Part shown: piece after piece, positions 1-8,963 of the stretch | How positions within the stretch are numbered: the first letter of the stretch is position 1 | Layout of the letters: each line of letters starts with the position of its first letter | Source: Variovorax paradoxus EPS | GTDB taxonomy: Bacteria; Pseudomonadota; Gammaproteobacteria; Burkholderiales; Burkholderiaceae_C | Length of the DNA stretch: 64,000 nucleotides | Assembly (NCBI RefSeq): GCF_000184745.1 | Contig: NC_014931.1 | Coordinates: 5,146,001 to 5,210,000, forward strand | Direction: 5' to 3' | Translations under genes and position numbers: made by a program | The notes under the pieces: generated by a model | Told to the model about the DNA's origin: nothing | Database searches by the model: none | The model's input: only the letters and a program-made list of their open reading frames with translations

Positions 1-97
1 CGAAGTGCGGTTGGACAACGTTTATATCCACGTCCTCTGCGACACACGAAGAGATCTGAAAGGCCTGCTCATGCGGCGCATGGTTGGCGCCGTTTGA
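1..97 (+). CDS. C-terminal end of an unidentified protein (partial)
   Basis: An open frame enters the window from the left and ends at a TGA at 95-97, giving about 31 residues with a plausible mixed composition ending in MRRMVGAV. Nothing in it allows a family assignment. It would be convergent with the ATPase gene whose stop lies 40 bases further on. It could equally be a chance open frame, because it is short and only its end is visible. Confidence 0.3.
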   Translation, partial: EVRLDNVYIHVLCDTRRDLKGLLMRRMVGAV

Positions 98-136
98 AAT
101 CGAGCGCATCCGCCGCCCGAGCGGTACGACTCAGAC

Positions 137-1600
137 TTACGCCACGTACGCCAGCTGACTCTCTGCCTGCTCGCCGATGGTTCCGGATGGCGCTTCGACG
201 GGCGCATCACTCCCCATCCGGCTCAGCGCAATCGCCGCCTGCAACGGATAAAGCGTCCGTGCATCCCCTTCCGCCTTGTTGCTCACCGTCGTCCCCGCAG
301 CCTCGCTCATGCTGGCCGTGCGCACCGCGTCCAGCCGGTGCGTGGGCACCATGAACGGCGAGTGCGTGGTGTAGACGATCTGGTTGCCGAAGTCGTGTTC
401 GAAGTGCGCGAGCAGGTCGGCCTGCGAATGCGCGTGCAGGTGCAGGCCGGGCTCGTCCAGCAGCAGGATGGCATCGCCCGCGCCGCGCGTATCCGCAAAG
501 AACGTAATGTAGAACGAGAAGAACCACTGGAAGCCGCGGCTGCGTTCGTCGAGATTCACTTCGACCTCGTAGGCGCCGTTCGGGTCGGACACCAGCGTGT
601 CCATGTACGGCCCGTCGAGGTTGAAGCGGACCTTGAGTTCGCGGTCTTTCCACACGCGGCGGATCTCCGACGTGACGACCGAGCCGGCGCGGTTCACGAG
701 CTGGTTGCGCGTGGCCTGGTCGTTCTTCTCGAGCAGCTCCTGCAATTGCTGCGGATCGAGCCCCGCGACCTTGCAGAGCTTCTCGAAGCTGCGCTGCTCG
801 GGCGTGGCCTGGCCCCAGCCCTTGCGCACGAGGTAGTCGGCGATGTTCTGGCGGCCAGGCAGCGCGGGGTATTCGTCCACGTACACAAAACGCGGCAGCT
901 TTTCGAGCACCCATTGCTTCGCCGTAGCGAGCGCGGGCGTGTCGTTGGCGATCGCATGCGCCATGTCTTCGAGTTCGACCAGCATCTGCTCCTGCTTGTC
1001 GCTGAGTTCGGCATCGGCCGCAGCCATCGCCCTGCGCAAGGCCTGCAGCGCCTTCACCGCGCCTTCGGACCAACGGATGTAGTCGGGGCTCGGGATCATC
1101 GCGGCGTCGAAGGCATCGGCCTCCTGCTCCAGCGTGGCGCGGGCGGCTTCGGCGACCTTCTCGGCCGCGGCCTTCACGGCGGGCACGATCTTGCGGACCT
1201 TGCCCTTGATGTCGGACACGTCGAGCGAGAGTTCGCCGAGGCCTTCGAGGCCGGTCCAGCGCGTCGCTGCGTAGCCCCGGCCGGCTGTGACGTGGCGCAC
1301 GTCGGAGGCGCGCGGAAGGATCGCCTTCAGCTCGGCGCGTTCGTTGTCGTCGAGCGCCCACCGCGTTGAAACGACGGGCGTGTCGCCCTGGCACTCTTCG
1401 AGACGGCGGTGCCGCGGAAAGTCCTTGATCGGGCTGAGTTCGACCAGGCCTTCGGCCGGGTTCAGGCTGTGGAGCGCGCGCAGCAGGTTCGATTTACCGC
1501 TGTCATTTCGACCGAGGATCGCCGTGATCTGTGTGGAGTCGATGGGGCCGCTGTCGTTGATCGAGCGAAAGTTGGTGATCTGGAATGACGCCAAGCGCAT
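137..1600 (-). CDS. OLD-like AAA ATPase lacking the TOPRIM nuclease half
   Basis: A 487-residue ATPase of the RecF/OLD type. Visible parts are the N-terminal strand FRSIND, a Walker A GRNDSGKS at about 30-37, a coiled-coil-like middle, a signature-like region LDERSRGF, a Walker B LLLDEP near 379-384, and an H-loop TTHS near 411-414. OLD-family proteins normally go on after a segment like DARTLYPLQAAIAL into a TOPRIM nuclease domain. Here the protein stops about 33 residues after that segment. The start at 1600 is chosen because the longer upstream extension is arginine-rich and covers a hairpin, while MRLASFQITNFRS is a typical start for this fold. It may be a truncated remnant or an ATPase that acts alone. 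The role could be DNA repair or phage defence, but the sequence does not decide. Confidence 0.75.
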   Translation of the reverse strand: MRLASFQITNFRSINDSGPIDSTQITAILGRNDSGKSNLLRALHSLNPAEGLVELSPIKDFPRHRRLEECQGDTPVVSTRWALDDNERAELKAILPRASDVRHVTAGRGYAATRWTGLEGLGELSLDVSDIKGKVRKIVPAVKAAAEKVAEAARATLEQEADAFDAAMIPSPDYIRWSEGAVKALQALRRAMAAADAELSDKQEQMLVELEDMAHAIANDTPALATAKQWVLEKLPRFVYVDEYPALPGRQNIADYLVRKGWGQATPEQRSFEKLCKVAGLDPQQLQELLEKNDQATRNQLVNRAGSVVTSEIRRVWKDRELKVRFNLDGPYMDTLVSDPNGAYEVEVNLDERSRGFQWFFSFYITFFADTRGAGDAILLLDEPGLHLHAHSQADLLAHFEHDFGNQIVYTTHSPFMVPTHRLDAVRTASMSEAAGTTVSNKAEGDARTLYPLQAAIALSRMGSDAPVEAPSGTIGEQAESQLAYVA

Positions 1601-1627
1601 GCAGGAATTTCTCTTCTTGAAATGGAT

Positions 1628-1663
1628 ACGGGGCCGGGGAATGTATTGCATCCCCGGCCCCGT
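1628..1663. terminator. Perfect 13-bp GC-rich hairpin, possible terminator or attenuator
   Basis: Bases 1628-1640 are perfectly complementary to 1651-1663, with a 10-base loop. The stem is almost all G and C. It lies between the FtsX-type gene stop (1707) and the ATPase start (1600), both on the minus strand. No U-run follows it on either strand, although a T-rich stretch precedes it on the minus strand, so it is not a standard intrinsic terminator. It could reduce read-through into the ATPase gene. Confidence 0.5.
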
Positions 1664-1706
1664 CCTGCCGATCGCGAAAGAAAAAAATGTGCGTCGCCGT
1701 CGACGC

Positions 1707-4223
1707 CTATTCCGCCGCGCGGCGCAGCGTATCAACGACCGGGCGGCGCAGCACGTCGCGCAGGCCCCACCACCCTGCCGCCAGTGCGAGCACCGCGCCG
1801 GCCAGCGCGCCCGCAACCGGCACGAGCGGCGACGCGGTCCAGGTGAACTCGAACACGTAGCGCGCGAGCCCCCAGCCGATCACCGAGGCCACGATGCTCG
1901 CGAGAAAGCCCGCGAGCAGGCCGACGCCGATCAGCTCGGCGCGCTGCACCTGCCGCAACAGGCTCGCGCGCGCGCCGACCGCACGCATCACCGCGAACTC
2001 GCGCGCCCGCTCCTCGCGCGTGGCCGTGACCGCGGCGAACAGCACCACGAGCCCCGCCGCGAGCGTGAAGCCGAACAGGAACTCGACCGCGCGGATCACC
2101 TGGTCGAGCACGCGCTGCACCTGGTTGATGGTCGCGCTCATGTCCACGTTGGTCACGTTCGGGTAGCTGCGCACGAGCGCGTTGTCGAAGCCGCGCGTCT
2201 CGGGCGCGCGGAAAGCGCCCATGTAGGTGACCGGCACGTCGGCGAGCGACGCCACCGTGTACATCACGAAGAAGTTGGCGTGCATCGAGCCCCAGTCGAC
2301 CTTGCGCAGCGACGTGATGCGCGCGTCGTTCTGCATGCCGCCGATGTCGAAGCGCAGCGTGTCGCCGAGCTTGAGGCCCAGCGTGTCGGCCAAGCCTTCT
2401 TCGACGCTCACCTCGCCTGCCGCCCCGGGCTTCCATGCGCCTGCGGTGATGCTGTTGTGCGCGGGCGCCTCCATCGCGTTGCTGAGATTGAACTCGCGGT
2501 CCACCAGGCGCTTGGCGCGGTCTTCGACGTAGTCGTCGGGGGTCACCGGCTTGTCGTTGATCGCGACGAGGCGGCCGCGGATCATCGGATACCAGTCGAA
2601 CTTGCCGACGCCCGCATCGCGCAGCGACTTCTGGAAGGCATCGCTCTGGTCCGGCATCACGTTGATGACGAAGCGGTTCGGTGCATCGGGCGGCGTGGCC
2701 TTGCGCCAGCTCGCGACGAGGTCGGTGCGCAGCAGCACAAGCAGCACCAGCGCCAGCAGACCCACCGCGAGCGCGCTGACCTGCACCACGGCATAGGCGG
2801 GCCGCGCCGATATCTGTCGCGTGGCGAGCACCAGCCAGCGCGGCGCGGTGGTCTCGTTGACGCTGCGGCGCAGCACCTTCACCGCGAGCCAGCTCAGGAG
2901 TGCGAACACGGCCACCGCACCCGCGAATCCGCCGACCGCGATCAGGCCGAGCTTGATGTCGCTGCTCGCCGCCATCAGCAATGCGGCGAAGCCCGCCACG
3001 CCGATGCCGAGCACCGCGAGCGATGCGGGCTTGAGCCCGCCCACGTCGCGCCGGATCACGCGCAGCGGCGGTACGCGCGCGAGCTGCAGCACGGGCGGCA
3101 GGCCGAAGGCGAACAAGAGGGTGAGCCCCATGCCGAGGCCGAAAGCCACCGGCCACAGCGTGGCGGCGGGCAGCGCAGTCTCGACCAGCCCGGCCAGCAG
3201 CAGCACGAACACGTAGTGCACCGCAAAGCCGATGGCCACGCCGAGCCCGCTCGCCACGAGGCCGATCACCGCGAACTCGAAGGCATAGGCCATCGCGATG
3301 GTGCGCTGGCTCTGGCCGAGCACGCGCAGCATCGCGCAGTCGTCCAGGTGGCTGGCCGCGAAGCCGCGCGCGGCGAGCGCCACGGCCACGGCCGAGAGCA
3401 ACGCCGCGAGCAGCGCGACGAGGCTCAGGAATTTCTCGGCGCGCTCAAGCGTCTGGCGCATTTCGGGCCGGCCGCCTTCGAACGAGTCGAGCCGCACGCC
3501 GCGCAGCTCGCCCTTCTTGATGGTGGCCTCGGCCCATTCGGTGAAACGCTTGACCGCCGGATCGCTGCCCGCCACCGCATAGCGGTAGCCCACGCGGCTG
3601 GCCGGCTGCACGAGCCCGGTGCGCGCCACGTCGGCCTGGTTGAGCATCACGCGCGGCGAAAAGCTCATGAAGCCGGCGCCCCGGTCGGGCTCCAGCGTGA
3701 TGATGCGGCCCACGCGCAGGCTGGTGTCGCCCAGGAGCAGCGGGTCGCCGATCTTCAGGCCGAGGGAATCGAGCAGCGAAGCATCGACCCACACCTCGCC
3801 GGCCGGCGGGATGTCGCGGGTGATCTCACCGGGGTCGGCAAAGGTGGTCGAGGTCTGCAGATTGCCCCGCAATGGATACCCCGCCGTCACCGCCTTCAGC
3901 GCCACCAGCTTGCTCGCACCGCCCTGCACGTCGTCGGCCCGCGCCATGGTGGGAAAGCCGTAGGTGGCGGTGCCTTCCAGGCCCAGCGACTTCGCCTGCG
4001 CCACGAAGGCATCGGGCGTCGGGTTGTCGCTCACGATCACTGCATCGCCGCCCAGCAGTTGCCGCGCATCACGCTTCAATCCACCCTGCAACCGGTCGGC
4101 GAAGAAGCCGACCGCCGTGAGTGCGGCCACGGCCAGCAACACGGCGACGATCAAGAGGCGCAGCTCGCCGGCGCGCAGGTCGCGCCAGAGGGTGCGCCAG
4201 CCAAGGCGGAGGGAATCGGTCAT
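1707..4223 (-). CDS. FtsX-like ABC transporter permease (YbbP type)
   Basis: An 838-residue inner-membrane permease of the MacB/FtsX superfamily, close in length to E. coli YbbP. There is one N-terminal membrane helix (about 22-42), a large periplasmic domain, a group of helices around 265-340, further helices in the middle, a second periplasmic domain, and three C-terminal helices ending near residue 825. The repeated FtsX core with two extracytoplasmic domains fits the YbbP family, which pairs with an ATPase (YbbA) and is linked to export of lipids, lipoproteins or peptides. No ATPase partner gene is adjacent here, so the partner must lie elsewhere. The ATG start is followed by a typical cytoplasmic stretch, SLRLGWRTLWRDLR. 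Confidence 0.85.
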   Translation of the reverse strand: MTDSLRLGWRTLWRDLRAGELRLLIVAVLLAVAALTAVGFFADRLQGGLKRDARQLLGGDAVIVSDNPTPDAFVAQAKSLGLEGTATYGFPTMARADDVQGGASKLVALKAVTAGYPLRGNLQTSTTFADPGEITRDIPPAGEVWVDASLLDSLGLKIGDPLLLGDTSLRVGRIITLEPDRGAGFMSFSPRVMLNQADVARTGLVQPASRVGYRYAVAGSDPAVKRFTEWAEATIKKGELRGVRLDSFEGGRPEMRQTLERAEKFLSLVALLAALLSAVAVALAARGFAASHLDDCAMLRVLGQSQRTIAMAYAFEFAVIGLVASGLGVAIGFAVHYVFVLLLAGLVETALPAATLWPVAFGLGMGLTLLFAFGLPPVLQLARVPPLRVIRRDVGGLKPASLAVLGIGVAGFAALLMAASSDIKLGLIAVGGFAGAVAVFALLSWLAVKVLRRSVNETTAPRWLVLATRQISARPAYAVVQVSALAVGLLALVLLVLLRTDLVASWRKATPPDAPNRFVINVMPDQSDAFQKSLRDAGVGKFDWYPMIRGRLVAINDKPVTPDDYVEDRAKRLVDREFNLSNAMEAPAHNSITAGAWKPGAAGEVSVEEGLADTLGLKLGDTLRFDIGGMQNDARITSLRKVDWGSMHANFFVMYTVASLADVPVTYMGAFRAPETRGFDNALVRSYPNVTNVDMSATINQVQRVLDQVIRAVEFLFGFTLAAGLVVLFAAVTATREERAREFAVMRAVGARASLLRQVQRAELIGVGLLAGFLASIVASVIGWGLARYVFEFTWTASPLVPVAGALAGAVLALAAGWWGLRDVLRRPVVDTLRRAAE

Positions 4224-4309
4224 GGCGCGAACGATAGCCGACGGCTACTGCCGCAGGCGGGTTCAAGGGTTATTGCACCCTTTCGGGCGAGCCGGCGCGA
4301 AAAGCAGGG

Positions 4310-5389
4310 TCAGGGCAGGACGCGCAAGCCGGGGTTTCCGGCCTCGACGCGGCCGATGACGGCCGCCTGCGCAAAGCCTTCCTTGCGGAAGATCTCCAGC
4401 ACCGCTTCGACGGCCCCGGGCGCGCAGCTCACGAGCAGGCCCCCGGAAGTCTGCGGATCGCTGAGCAGGTTCTGCGCGGTGGGCGGCAGGCCTGGGGCCA
4501 GTTCCACGTCGGCGCCATAACCTGCCCAGTTGCGGCCCGAGGCGCCGGTGACGAAGCCTTCGGCCGCCATGGCTTCCACGTTGTCGAGCAACGGCACCTT
4601 CGACCATTCGACGACAGCGGCGAGCTTCGCGCCACGGGCCAGTTCGAGGGCATGACCGGCGAGGCCGAACCCCGTCACATCGGTCAGCGCATGCACGCCA
4701 TCGAGCGCGGCCAGCGCGATACCGGGGGTGTTGAGCTTGGTGGTGTTCTCGATCAGCTGCCGATAGCCGGCTTCGGACAGCTGCTCCTTCTTGAGCGCCG
4801 CCGACAGCACGCCCACCCCCAGCGGCTTGCCCAGCACCAGCACGTCGCCCGCCTTCGCATCGGCATTGCGGCGCACGCGGTCGGGGTGCACCAACCCCAT
4901 CGCGACGAGGCCGTAGATCGGCTCGACCGAATCGATGGTGTGGCCGCCCGCAATCGGGATGCCGGCCGCGCGGCACACGTCCTGCCCGCCGCGCACGATC
5001 TCGGCGATCACTTCCACCGGCAACTGGTTGATCGGCATGGCCACGAGCGCCAGCGCCATGATCGGCCGGCCGCCCATCGCGTACACGTCGCTGATGGCAT
5101 TGGTGGCCGCGATGCGCCCGAACTCGTAGGGGTCGTCCACGATGGGCATGAAGAAGTCGGTGGTCGCGATCAGCGCCTGCTGGTCGTTGAGCCTGTAGAC
5201 TGCCGCGTCGTCGGCGGTCTCGATGCCCACCATGAGCTCGGGCGGGATCATTCCCCCCGCGTGGTTCTTCAAGATCTGCGACAGCACGCCGGGCGCGATC
5301 TTGCAGCCGCAGCCGCCACCGTGCGAGAAGCTGGTGAGCCTCAGCGGCGCCAGCGGATTCAGGAGCTTGGAGGATGCGGCATCGGTCAT
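4310..5389 (-). CDS. selD: Selenide, water dikinase (selenophosphate synthase)
   Basis: SelD makes selenophosphate from selenide and ATP, the selenium donor for selenocysteine and for tRNA 2-selenouridine. The 359-residue length is usual. The N-terminal motif GGGCGCK at about 24-30 carries the catalytic Cys27 and Lys30, with Cys instead of selenocysteine at the active site. AIRS-type domains follow, including GGHTIDSVEPIYG and the C-terminal DPQTSGGLL. The start at 5389 is preferred over an upstream ATG because MTDAASSKLL matches the family's N-terminus. The gene is divergent from the transporter genes that lead to mnmH, so the locus combines uptake, activation and use of selenium. Confidence 0.95.
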   Translation of the reverse strand: MTDAASSKLLNPLAPLRLTSFSHGGGCGCKIAPGVLSQILKNHAGGMIPPELMVGIETADDAAVYRLNDQQALIATTDFFMPIVDDPYEFGRIAATNAISDVYAMGGRPIMALALVAMPINQLPVEVIAEIVRGGQDVCRAAGIPIAGGHTIDSVEPIYGLVAMGLVHPDRVRRNADAKAGDVLVLGKPLGVGVLSAALKKEQLSEAGYRQLIENTTKLNTPGIALAALDGVHALTDVTGFGLAGHALELARGAKLAAVVEWSKVPLLDNVEAMAAEGFVTGASGRNWAGYGADVELAPGLPPTAQNLLSDPQTSGGLLVSCAPGAVEAVLEIFRKEGFAQAAVIGRVEAGNPGLRVLP

Positions 5390-5499
5390 GGAAGCGGTTC
5401 GGTCGGATGAGACAAGCCGCAATTATCGAAGCCCTGTCCGCGCTGCGCCCGTCACTGCCGATACGCCCCTTTTTACCGTCCACATCACAGGCCATTCCC

Positions 5500-6354
5500 A
5501 TGAACAAGCTCTCCCGGATCGCGCTCGCGCTGACCGTCTCCCTCGCCAGCTTCGGCGCGCTCGCGCAAGGCGTGCTGCGCGTCTCCGCCATCCCCGACGA
5601 GGCGCCGACCGAGTTGCAGCGCAAGTTCACCCCGCTGGGCGACTACCTCAAGAAGGAAACCGGCATGGACGTGCAGTTCACGCCCGTGACCGACTACGCC
5701 GCCGTGGTCGAAGGCCTGGCGACGAACAAGATCGACATGGCCTGGCTCGGCGGCTTCACCTTCGTGCAGGCCCGCATCCGCACCAACGGCGGCGCGGTGC
5801 CGATCGTTCAGCGCGCGGAAGACGAGGTGTTCACCAGCAAGTTCATCGTGCCGGTGGACAGCACCGCCAAGACCTTGGCTGACCTGAAGGGCAAGACCTT
5901 CGCGTTCGGCGCGCCCTCCTCCACCTCGGGCAGCCTGATGCCGCGCTACTTTTTGCTGCAGGCCGGCATCAACCCCGAGAAGGACTTCAAGACGGTCGCG
6001 TTCTCGGGCGCGCACGACGCCACCGTGGCCTTCGTGGCGGCCTCGCGCGCCGAAGCCGGTGTGCTCAATGCATCGGTGTGGGACAAGCTGGTCGAATCCA
6101 AGAACCCGAACGCCGCCAAGGTGCGGGTGCTCGCGACCACGCCGACCTACTACGACTACAACTGGACGGTGCGCCCGGGCATGGAGCCGGCGCTGCAGAA
6201 GAAGCTGACGGATGCGTTCCTGAAGCTCGACCCGGCCAACCCGGCGCACAAGGAAATCATGGCGCTGCAGCGCGCGAGCAAGTTCATCCCGACGAAGTCG
6301 TCGAACTACGACGGCATCGAGACGGCGGGCAAGTCGGCCGGTCTGATCAAGTGA
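5500..6354 (+). CDS. PhnD-type substrate-binding protein, probable selenium oxyanion importer
   Basis: A 284-residue periplasmic binding protein with a signal peptide of about 23 residues (cleavage after ALAQ). It has the PhnD-like fold, with LGDYLKKETG, an AWLGGFTFVQAR region and a GAPSSTSGSLMPRYFL loop that in PhnD binds a tetrahedral anion. It is the first gene of a four-gene import operon placed between selD and mnmH. Phosphonate catabolism genes are absent. I recall that PhnD-like proteins in this context are named putative selenate binding proteins in family databases, which fits here, but transport of selenate or selenite is inferred from neighbours. Phosphonate or phosphite remain possible substrates. 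Confidence 0.85.
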   Translation: MNKLSRIALALTVSLASFGALAQGVLRVSAIPDEAPTELQRKFTPLGDYLKKETGMDVQFTPVTDYAAVVEGLATNKIDMAWLGGFTFVQARIRTNGGAVPIVQRAEDEVFTSKFIVPVDSTAKTLADLKGKTFAFGAPSSTSGSLMPRYFLLQAGINPEKDFKTVAFSGAHDATVAFVAASRAEAGVLNASVWDKLVESKNPNAAKVRVLATTPTYYDYNWTVRPGMEPALQKKLTDAFLKLDPANPAHKEIMALQRASKFIPTKSSNYDGIETAGKSAGLIK

Positions 6355-6373
6355 GACTGAGCGCGCTGGAGTC

Positions 6374-6473
6374 ACCCTCACCCCAGCCCTCTCCCGCAAG
6401 CGGGAGAGGGAGCAATTCGGGGACCGGCTGTTGGCCCCCTCTCCCGCTTGCGGGAGAGGGTTGGGGTGAGGGT
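6374..6473. repeat. REPIN-like inverted pair of 37-bp palindromic units
   Basis: Unit one (6374-6410) and unit two (6437-6473) are inverted copies of each other over 37 bases with one mismatch. Each contains its own hairpin, CCCTCTCCCGC / GCGGGAGAGGG, flanked by a CCTCACCCC-type tail. They are separated by 26 bases and fill the gap between the binding-protein gene and the ATPase gene. A related pair occurs at 39871-39971. Paired inverted units of this kind are called REPINs when mobilised by a RAYT transposase. No RAYT gene is in the window. Confidence 0.8.
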
Positions 6474-6496
6474 GCGGCACAGAAAAGTCCCGCAAC

Positions 6497-7309
6497 GTGA
6501 GCTTCTTCCTCGATGCCATCGGCGTAGTCCACCCCAACGGCCAGCGCGCGCTGGCCGGGGTGACGCTGGCTGCGCGCGATGGCGAACGCATCGCCGTCAT
6601 CGGACCTTCGGGCGCGGGCAAGACGACGCTGCTGCGTGTGCTCGGCGCTGCATTGCGCCCCGTTGAAGGCGAGGTGCAGGCGCTCGGTGCGAAGCCTTGG
6701 CAACTGCCCGCCGGCGCGCTGAAAAAGCTGCGCGCACGCATCGGTACCGTGCACCAGGCGCCGCCGATCGCGCCGCGGCTGCGCGTGGTCACCGCGGTGC
6801 TCGCGGGCCGGCTCGGCGAGTGGTCTGTGCTGCGCGCGCTGGGGTCGCTCTTCCATCCTTCCGATATCGCGGGCGCGCACGAAGTGCTGTCGCGCCTCTC
6901 GCTCGAAGATCGCCTCTTCGACCGCTGCGACCGCCTCTCGGGCGGGCAGCTGCAGCGCGTGGGCATCGCACGCGTGCTCTACCAGCGGCCGGCCCTGCTG
7001 TTGGCCGACGAGCCCGTCTCCGCGCTCGACCCGACGCTCGCCGACGCCGCCATCGGCCAGCTCGTCGCGCAGAGCGAATCCACGGGCGCCACGCTGGTCG
7101 CCTCGCTGCATGCGGTGGACCTCGCGCTGCGCTGGTTTCCGCGCGTCGTCGGCATGCGCAACGGGCAGGTGATGTTCGACCTGCCGACCGCCGAGGTCAC
7201 GCCCGCGATGCTCGATGCGCTCTATGCGAGCGAAGGCGGCGTGGCGGCGCAGCGGGCGCCGCAGCCCGTCGCTGCCGAGATGGCCTTCCAGCGGCCGGAC
7301 TGCCCGTGA
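6497..7309 (+). CDS. PhnC-type ABC transporter ATPase (probable selenium oxyanion uptake)
   Basis: A 270-residue ATPase subunit. It has a Walker [10 protein letters not shown] at 36-44, a signature [15 protein letters not shown] near 146 and a Walker B LLLADEP near 166, the normal layout of PhnC-type importers. The start is a GTG. An ATG is not available before the conserved N-terminal strand. It energises import together with the two permeases, whose genes overlap in series (GTGA at 7306, ATGA at 8130). The binding-protein gene lies upstream, across the REPIN-like repeat, which may lower expression of the downstream genes relative to the abundant binding protein. Confidence 0.88.
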   Translation: MSFFLDAIGVVHPNGQRALAGVTLAARDGERIAVIGPSGAGKTTLLRVLGAALRPVEGEVQALGAKPWQLPAGALKKLRARIGTVHQAPPIAPRLRVVTAVLAGRLGEWSVLRALGSLFHPSDIAGAHEVLSRLSLEDRLFDRCDRLSGGQLQRVGIARVLYQRPALLLADEPVSALDPTLADAAIGQLVAQSESTGATLVASLHAVDLALRWFPRVVGMRNGQVMFDLPTAEVTPAMLDALYASEGGVAAQRAPQPVAAEMAFQRPDCP

Positions 7310-8133
7310 ATACCGCCGTCGCCCATCGCGATCCCCAGGCGATGCGGCGGCTGGCCGGCTGGCTCGCCGCGCTCGTCATCGCCTGGCCGCTGCTGGCGCT
7401 CTCGGAGTTCAAGCCGTGGGCGCTGTTCGGCAGCGGCAACCTCGCGGTGATCGGCGGGTTTCTCGCGGGCTTCTTTCCGCCCGATGGCTCGCCCGCCTTC
7501 CTGGCATTGCTCGCCAAGGCCACGCTCGAAACGCTGGCCATGGCCACGGCCGGCACCGCGCTCGCGTTGCTCATCGGCGCGCCGCTCGCGTTCGTGACGA
7601 CGCGGGCCCTCTCCATCTCGCGCATCGGACCGGGACCGGGCCGCGTGCAGGCCGGCATCGTGCGTCAGGCCGCGCGCTGGCTGCTGATGGTGCTGCGCGC
7701 CATTCCCGAAATCGTCTGGGCGCTGCTCTTCGTGCGCGCGCTCGGACTCGGCCCTGCCGCCGGCGTGCTGGCGCTGGCCATCACCTACGGCGGCATGCTG
7801 GGCAAGGTCTACGCAGAGATCCTCGAATCGACCGACACGCGCCCTGCACGCGCGCTGCTCGAAGGCGGCAGCGGCCGGCTCGCGGCGCTGTGCTATGGCC
7901 TCTTGCCCCACACCGCGCAGGAGCTGGCCTCGTACACCGTCTACCGCTGGGAATGCGCGGTACGCGCCTCGGTGGTGATGGGCTTCGTCGGCGCGGGCGG
8001 CCTCGGCCAGTTGATGGACCAGTCGATGAAGATGCTCAACGGTGGCGAGGCGAGCAGCATCCTGCTCGTGTTTCTCGTGCTCGTGCTGCTGGCCGACATG
8101 CTGAGCAATGCGCTGCGGAGGCTGCTCGCATGA
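7306..8133 (+). CDS. PhnE-type ABC transporter permease, first of two
   Basis: A 275-residue inner-membrane permease with about six predicted helices. The start is a GTG that overlaps the ATPase stop in the four bases GTGA. It carries a PhnE-like EAA loop, seen as [21 protein letters not shown], which docks onto the ATPase, and a [14 protein letters not shown] segment near the end. It presumably forms a heterodimer with the next permease. The two genes are adjacent paralogues, as in other PhnE1/PhnE2 operons. Confidence 0.87.
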   Translation: MNTAVAHRDPQAMRRLAGWLAALVIAWPLLALSEFKPWALFGSGNLAVIGGFLAGFFPPDGSPAFLALLAKATLETLAMATAGTALALLIGAPLAFVTTRALSISRIGPGPGRVQAGIVRQAARWLLMVLRAIPEIVWALLFVRALGLGPAAGVLALAITYGGMLGKVYAEILESTDTRPARALLEGGSGRLAALCYGLLPHTAQELASYTVYRWECAVRASVVMGFVGAGGLGQLMDQSMKMLNGGEASSILLVFLVLVLLADMLSNALRRLLA

Positions 8134-8927
8134 ACAGGCTCCCGCCGCGTCCGCCGCCGTGCCTTCGCTGCTGGTTCGCCGTGGGGCTGATCGCGGTGGC
8201 AGTGGTCGCCAGCTTCGTCTACCTCGGCATCGACTACCGCGCGCTGGGCTCGGGCGAATCGCTGCGGCTCATGGGCAAGTTCATCGCCGAGTTCTTCCCG
8301 CCCGACGTGTCGCCGGACTTCCTCGCGAAGGTCGGCAACGGCGCGCTGCAGACGCTGGCGGTGTCTGCCCTCGGGACGGTGCTGGCCGCCATCGCGGGCG
8401 CCGTGCTCGCGCTGCCCGCCTCGGGCCGCGCCGGCTGGTTGCCGCGGCATGTCGCGCGCTTCGTCCTCAACTTCTTGCGCAGCGTGCCCGAGCTGGTCTG
8501 GGCCGCGCTGATGGTGCTGGCCGCGGGCATCGGCCCGTTCGCGGGCGCGCTGGCCTTGTCGCTGCACACCACCGGCGTACTCGGCCGCCTGTTTGCCGAG
8601 GCGCTGGAAAACGCGCCGCGCGAACCCGAACACGCACTCACGCTTTCCGGCGCCGGCCCGGTCGCCGCCTTCAGCTACGCGAGCCTGCCGATCGTGCTGC
8701 CGCAGTGGGTGGCCTACACGCTCTACCGCTGGGAGATGAACATCCGCATGGCCGCGGTGCTCGGCTTCGTGGGCGGCGGCGGGCTGGGGCAGCTGCTGTA
8801 CTTCCACCTGTCGATCTTCCAGCAGCAGCAGGCGATGACGGTGCTGATCGCGATGTTCGTGCTGGTGACGCTGGTGGACTTTGCGAGCGCTCGCTTGCGC
8901 AGAGGTTTAGGTCCCGCCTACGCCTGA
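8130..8927 (+). CDS. PhnE-type ABC transporter permease, second of two
   Basis: A 265-residue permease starting at an ATG that overlaps the previous stop (ATGA). The N-terminal helix (about 12-30), the FLRSVPELVWAALMV segment, the EAA-type loop around HALTLSGAGPVAAFSYASLP and the AAVLGFVGGGGLGQLL segment match the first permease, so it is a paralogue. It completes the importer. mnmH follows after 36 bases on the same strand, suggesting co-transcription of uptake with selenium use in tRNA. Confidence 0.87.
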   Translation: MNRLPPRPPPCLRCWFAVGLIAVAVVASFVYLGIDYRALGSGESLRLMGKFIAEFFPPDVSPDFLAKVGNGALQTLAVSALGTVLAAIAGAVLALPASGRAGWLPRHVARFVLNFLRSVPELVWAALMVLAAGIGPFAGALALSLHTTGVLGRLFAEALENAPREPEHALTLSGAGPVAAFSYASLPIVLPQWVAYTLYRWEMNIRMAAVLGFVGGGGLGQLLYFHLSIFQQQQAMTVLIAMFVLVTLVDFASARLRRGLGPAYA

Positions 8928-8963
8928 AGCCTCCGGCGACAATCGGGGCATGAGGTTCCTGCC

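Noticed and set aside
1287..4520. A 1,077-codon plus-strand frame opposite the ATPase and FtsX-type genes
   Set aside because: It is rich in His, Arg, Ala and Glu with no domain, as expected for the antisense of GC-rich genes. The minus-strand genes have clear motifs.
5390..5499. Selenium-responsive riboswitch or SECIS-like element between selD and the importer
   Set aside because: No stable conserved hairpin was seen in these 110 bases, only room for divergent promoters.
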